From Bacillota bacterium (lineage in GTDB: Bacteria; Bacillota_A; Clostridia; Peptostreptococcales; Anaerovoracaceae), in assembly GCA_017457585.1 (NCBI GenBank), contig JAFTHD010000070.1, positions 1 to 42,261 on the forward strand: 42,261 bases of DNA. Reading direction: 5' to 3'. Made by a program: the position numbers and the translations under genes. Below the pieces are notes generated by a model. The model saw only the letters and a list, made by a program, of their open reading frames with translations. It was not told where the DNA came from and did no database searches. Positions 40,400 through 42,261 of the stretch are shown here, one piece after another (position 1 is the first letter of the stretch; the number at the start of each line of letters is the position of its first letter).

Positions 40400-41085
40400 T
40401 GAGCAAAAGAGAGATTCTCAAGTTTTCATTCATCAAATCAATACCGATTATGTGCAGTTATCTGTTCGTAAGTATGGCCTACGGTATCCTCATGGAGGAG
40501 GCGGGATTCGACTGGTACTATTCCCTGCTGGTCAGCATGACCGTATATACGGGAGCATTCCAGTTCGTGTTCACTACATTTCTGGCTTCCGGTGCGTCTA
40601 TACTGACAATCGCGATAACTGCATTTTTCATGAACAGCAGGCAGACTTTTTACAGTCTGTCTTTTGTCGATGAATTCAGCAGGATGGGGAAGCGGCTACC
40701 CTACATGATTCATACCATGACGGACGAAACCTTTGCCGTAAACTGTACCGTCGAGCTGCCCGAAAAGGAGAGACACGATGTATTTTTCTTCGTGGCTCTG
40801 TTTTCGCGTATCTACTGGATGACAGGAGCCGTGGCAGGAGGCGTTCTCGGTCAGATCATTCCATTCTCCATGGAAGGAATCGACTTCTGTATGACGGCAC
40901 TCTTCGTTGTAATTTTCATGGATCAGTGGGAGAAGGCAGAACGGCATCTGCCGGCTCTCCTCGGTGCCGGAATCGGCGTCGCTTGCTTACTTGTCTTTGG
41001 AGAAAACAGGTTCATGCTTCCGGCGCTCATGATCGTATCCGCGCTTCTCGTGATTTACAACCGCAGGGGAGGTGTGAAGCAATGA
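40399..41085 (+). CDS. azlC: AzlC-family permease subunit
   Basis: 228 residues with about six to seven membrane segments. It shows the AzlC pattern: FIKSIPIMCSYLFVSMAYGILMEEAG at the N-terminus, GAFQFVFTTFLASGAS, FFMNSRQTFYSLSF and MTDETFAV. With AzlD it forms an exporter, first described for branched-chain amino acids and azaleucine. The start is ATG 40399, with ATG 40396 equally in frame; either overlaps the preceding stop. The stop overlaps azlD as ATGA. Confidence 0.92.
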   Translation: MSKREILKFSFIKSIPIMCSYLFVSMAYGILMEEAGFDWYYSLLVSMTVYTGAFQFVFTTFLASGASILTIAITAFFMNSRQTFYSLSFVDEFSRMGKRLPYMIHTMTDETFAVNCTVELPEKERHDVFFFVALFSRIYWMTGAVAGGVLGQIIPFSMEGIDFCMTALFVVIFMDQWEKAERHLPALLGAGIGVACLLVFGENRFMLPALMIVSALLVIYNRRGGVKQ

Positions 41086-41411
41086 GCGTGAGCATCACCT
41101 ACGTAATAGCGGCCATTCTCATATCCGCCCTCATCACCTTTGGACTCAGGGCGCTTCCCTTCATAGCCTTCAGGGGCGAACGCAAAATGCCGGACTGGAT
41201 GCGACGTCTGGGTGAGATTCTGCCGGCGGCAATCATGGCGGTTCTCATCATTTACTGTCTCAGGGGAGCGAGAAGCGATTTCACAGGGGTCGGTATCCCT
41301 GGAATCATTGCCGTCATTGTGACGGGCGCCAGCTACAAGTGGCGTCACAACACGTTCCTGAGCATCATTGTAGGAACGGCAGTATATATGCTTTTGATAA
41401 GATTTTTATGA
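41082..41411 (+). CDS. azlD: AzlD-family permease subunit
   Basis: 109 residues and about four membrane segments, the usual small partner of AzlC. The family mark is TFGLRALPFIAFRGERKMPDWMRRLGEILPAAIMAVLIIYC (about residues 19-59). ATGA overlap with azlC shows coupling. It is the last gene of the long same-strand run. No clear terminator follows in the 33 bases before the convergent gene. Confidence 0.93.
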   Translation: MSVSITYVIAAILISALITFGLRALPFIAFRGERKMPDWMRRLGEILPAAIMAVLIIYCLRGARSDFTGVGIPGIIAVIVTGASYKWRHNTFLSIIVGTAVYMLLIRFL

Positions 41412-41444
41412 AGCTAATAAATTGACAGGCCTGTGGATCATGAA

Positions 41445-42261
41445 CTATGAATTGCGCGGGAATACGGTCTCTATGGCGCAGCATGCGAGAATGATGAAGG
41501 CGCCTATGATCCCAACGAAGTTGAGCTTTTCTCCCAGTATTGCGAGGGAGAACATTGCGGTCATGACAGGACAGAAACACTGCAGGAGAGCGACGGAAGA
41601 TGATGATATGGAGCGCATTGCAGCGTTCTGAAGGAAGTAACCGGCCACCGTGCAAAGGATTGCAAGGTAGACGATGATCAGCCAGATTTTTGGCGTTGCA
41701 GCGCCCATATGTACGCCGCCTTCATCTGCAATGGCGAGAATGAGCGCCATAAGGGCGGATACGCCGCACTGCAAAGTGGTCAGCGTTACCACGCTCATGC
41801 TTTCGAGGGCTTTTTCGCCGAAGACGAGAGCACCGGCTGCTGTAACTGCAGCGACAAGGGCGGCGATTTCCCCGAGGCCGAAGCCTGAAAGACCGCCCAG
41901 ACCGCACATGAGATAGAGCCCGGCAATGACTGCAATCTGAACAGGCACATGGCGCCAGCCGTATGCTTTGCGATAGAACATGAAGGCCAGGATAGGCGTG
42001 AAGACGGTTGCAAGCTGCCTGAGAAAGGCGACGGAAGTGGCTTCCGTCAGGACGAGGGCGATGTTTCCTACCACGTAGGCGAGACCGATGCATATGCTCG
42101 GCAGTATCCATACCGTGATGTTTGTTCGCCTGACTTCTTTGAAGAATCCCTTCCTGCCGATTATGAGCAAGAAAAGGAACGCGATCGTATAGCGCACCGT
42201 AAGCAGTGAATACACGGGCATGGTTTCGTAGGCAGCCTTTGAAATAGGGTCGCCGAAGCCA
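41445..42261 (-). CDS. EamA/DMT-family transporter, 5' end outside the window
   Basis: A ten-helix drug/metabolite transporter with two EamA repeats (second repeat from about GLGEIAALVAAVTAAGALVFGEK). An ATG exists at 42221, but the frame stays open to the window edge and reads GFGDPISKAAYETMPVYSLL, the normal end of the first EamA helix. The true start therefore lies beyond 42261. The substrate is not predictable. It converges on azlD. Confidence 0.88.
   Translation of the reverse strand, partial: GFGDPISKAAYETMPVYSLLTVRYTIAFLFLLIIGRKGFFKEVRRTNITVWILPSICIGLAYVVGNIALVLTEATSVAFLRQLATVFTPILAFMFYRKAYGWRHVPVQIAVIAGLYLMCGLGGLSGFGLGEIAALVAAVTAAGALVFGEKALESMSVVTLTTLQCGVSALMALILAIADEGGVHMGAATPKIWLIIVYLAILCTVAGYFLQNAAMRSISSSSVALLQCFCPVMTAMFSLAILGEKLNFVGIIGAFIILACCAIETVFPRNS

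Overview
The window looks like the chromosome of an anaerobic Clostridia-type member of the Bacillota. Genes sit close together behind GGAGG-type ribosome binding sites, arginine is often AGA/AGG, and several starts are TTG or GTG. CoaB and CoaC are separate genes, and the greA-lysS neighbourhood, a DUF1292 gene, MetNIQ and AzlCD all fit this group. I cannot name a genus from sequence alone.

Layout. 1-3.7 kb holds a class III aminotransferase tail with an in-frame TGA, a CoA-acylating aldehyde dehydrogenase with an altered active-site loop, a cyclophilin lipoprotein and a VanZ-like protein. 3.8-5.9 kb is an A+T-rich phage-derived island: a long hairpin, an immunity-like gene, a broken MuF-type minor head/toxin gene, a small partner gene and two tandem structured RNAs. 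It ends beside a tRNA-Glu(CUC) gene. 6.4-22.7 kb is mostly housekeeping: a methyltransferase, a thioesterase, M18 aminopeptidase, coaB-coaC-thrC, PAP2, rdgB, yihY, serA, a D,D-carboxypeptidase, uvrC, greA and a lysS interrupted by one frameshift. 22.7-27.4 kb carries two copies of a 195-bp inverted-repeat element flanking a TetR/DsbA-like/metallo-hydrolase group, then a CbxX-type AAA ATPase and a Nudix gene.

The most unusual part is 27.5-41.4 kb, which I read as a sulfur/thiol region. Two peptide genes of 33 and 31 codons share a layout: a basic N-terminus, a cluster of Cys and Met codons, then Arg-Ala-Ser. Each is followed by an intrinsic terminator. In both, the Arg-Ala-Ser codons are complementary to the 5' arm of that terminator, which is the arrangement of a classical ribosome-mediated attenuator responding to cysteine. 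The first precedes an unidentified tandem-repeat structured RNA and an operon of an M20 peptidase, two different glutamate-cysteine-ligase-fold enzymes and a class II amidotransferase-fold enzyme. The second precedes a long same-strand run: a sulfonate/taurine/NMT1-type ABC transporter with two permeases, a DUF523 (TudS-type) desulfurase, MetQNI, free-methionine-R-sulfoxide reductase, a small Fe-S membrane protein and AzlCD. The parts point to cysteine-controlled uptake, salvage and repair of sulfur compounds, plus a possible gamma-glutamyl-thiol pathway. Substrates are inferred, not shown.

Three genes carry single disruptive changes (aminotransferase TGA, MuF/toxin TAA, lysS frameshift). Each may be genuine decay or a sequencing error.
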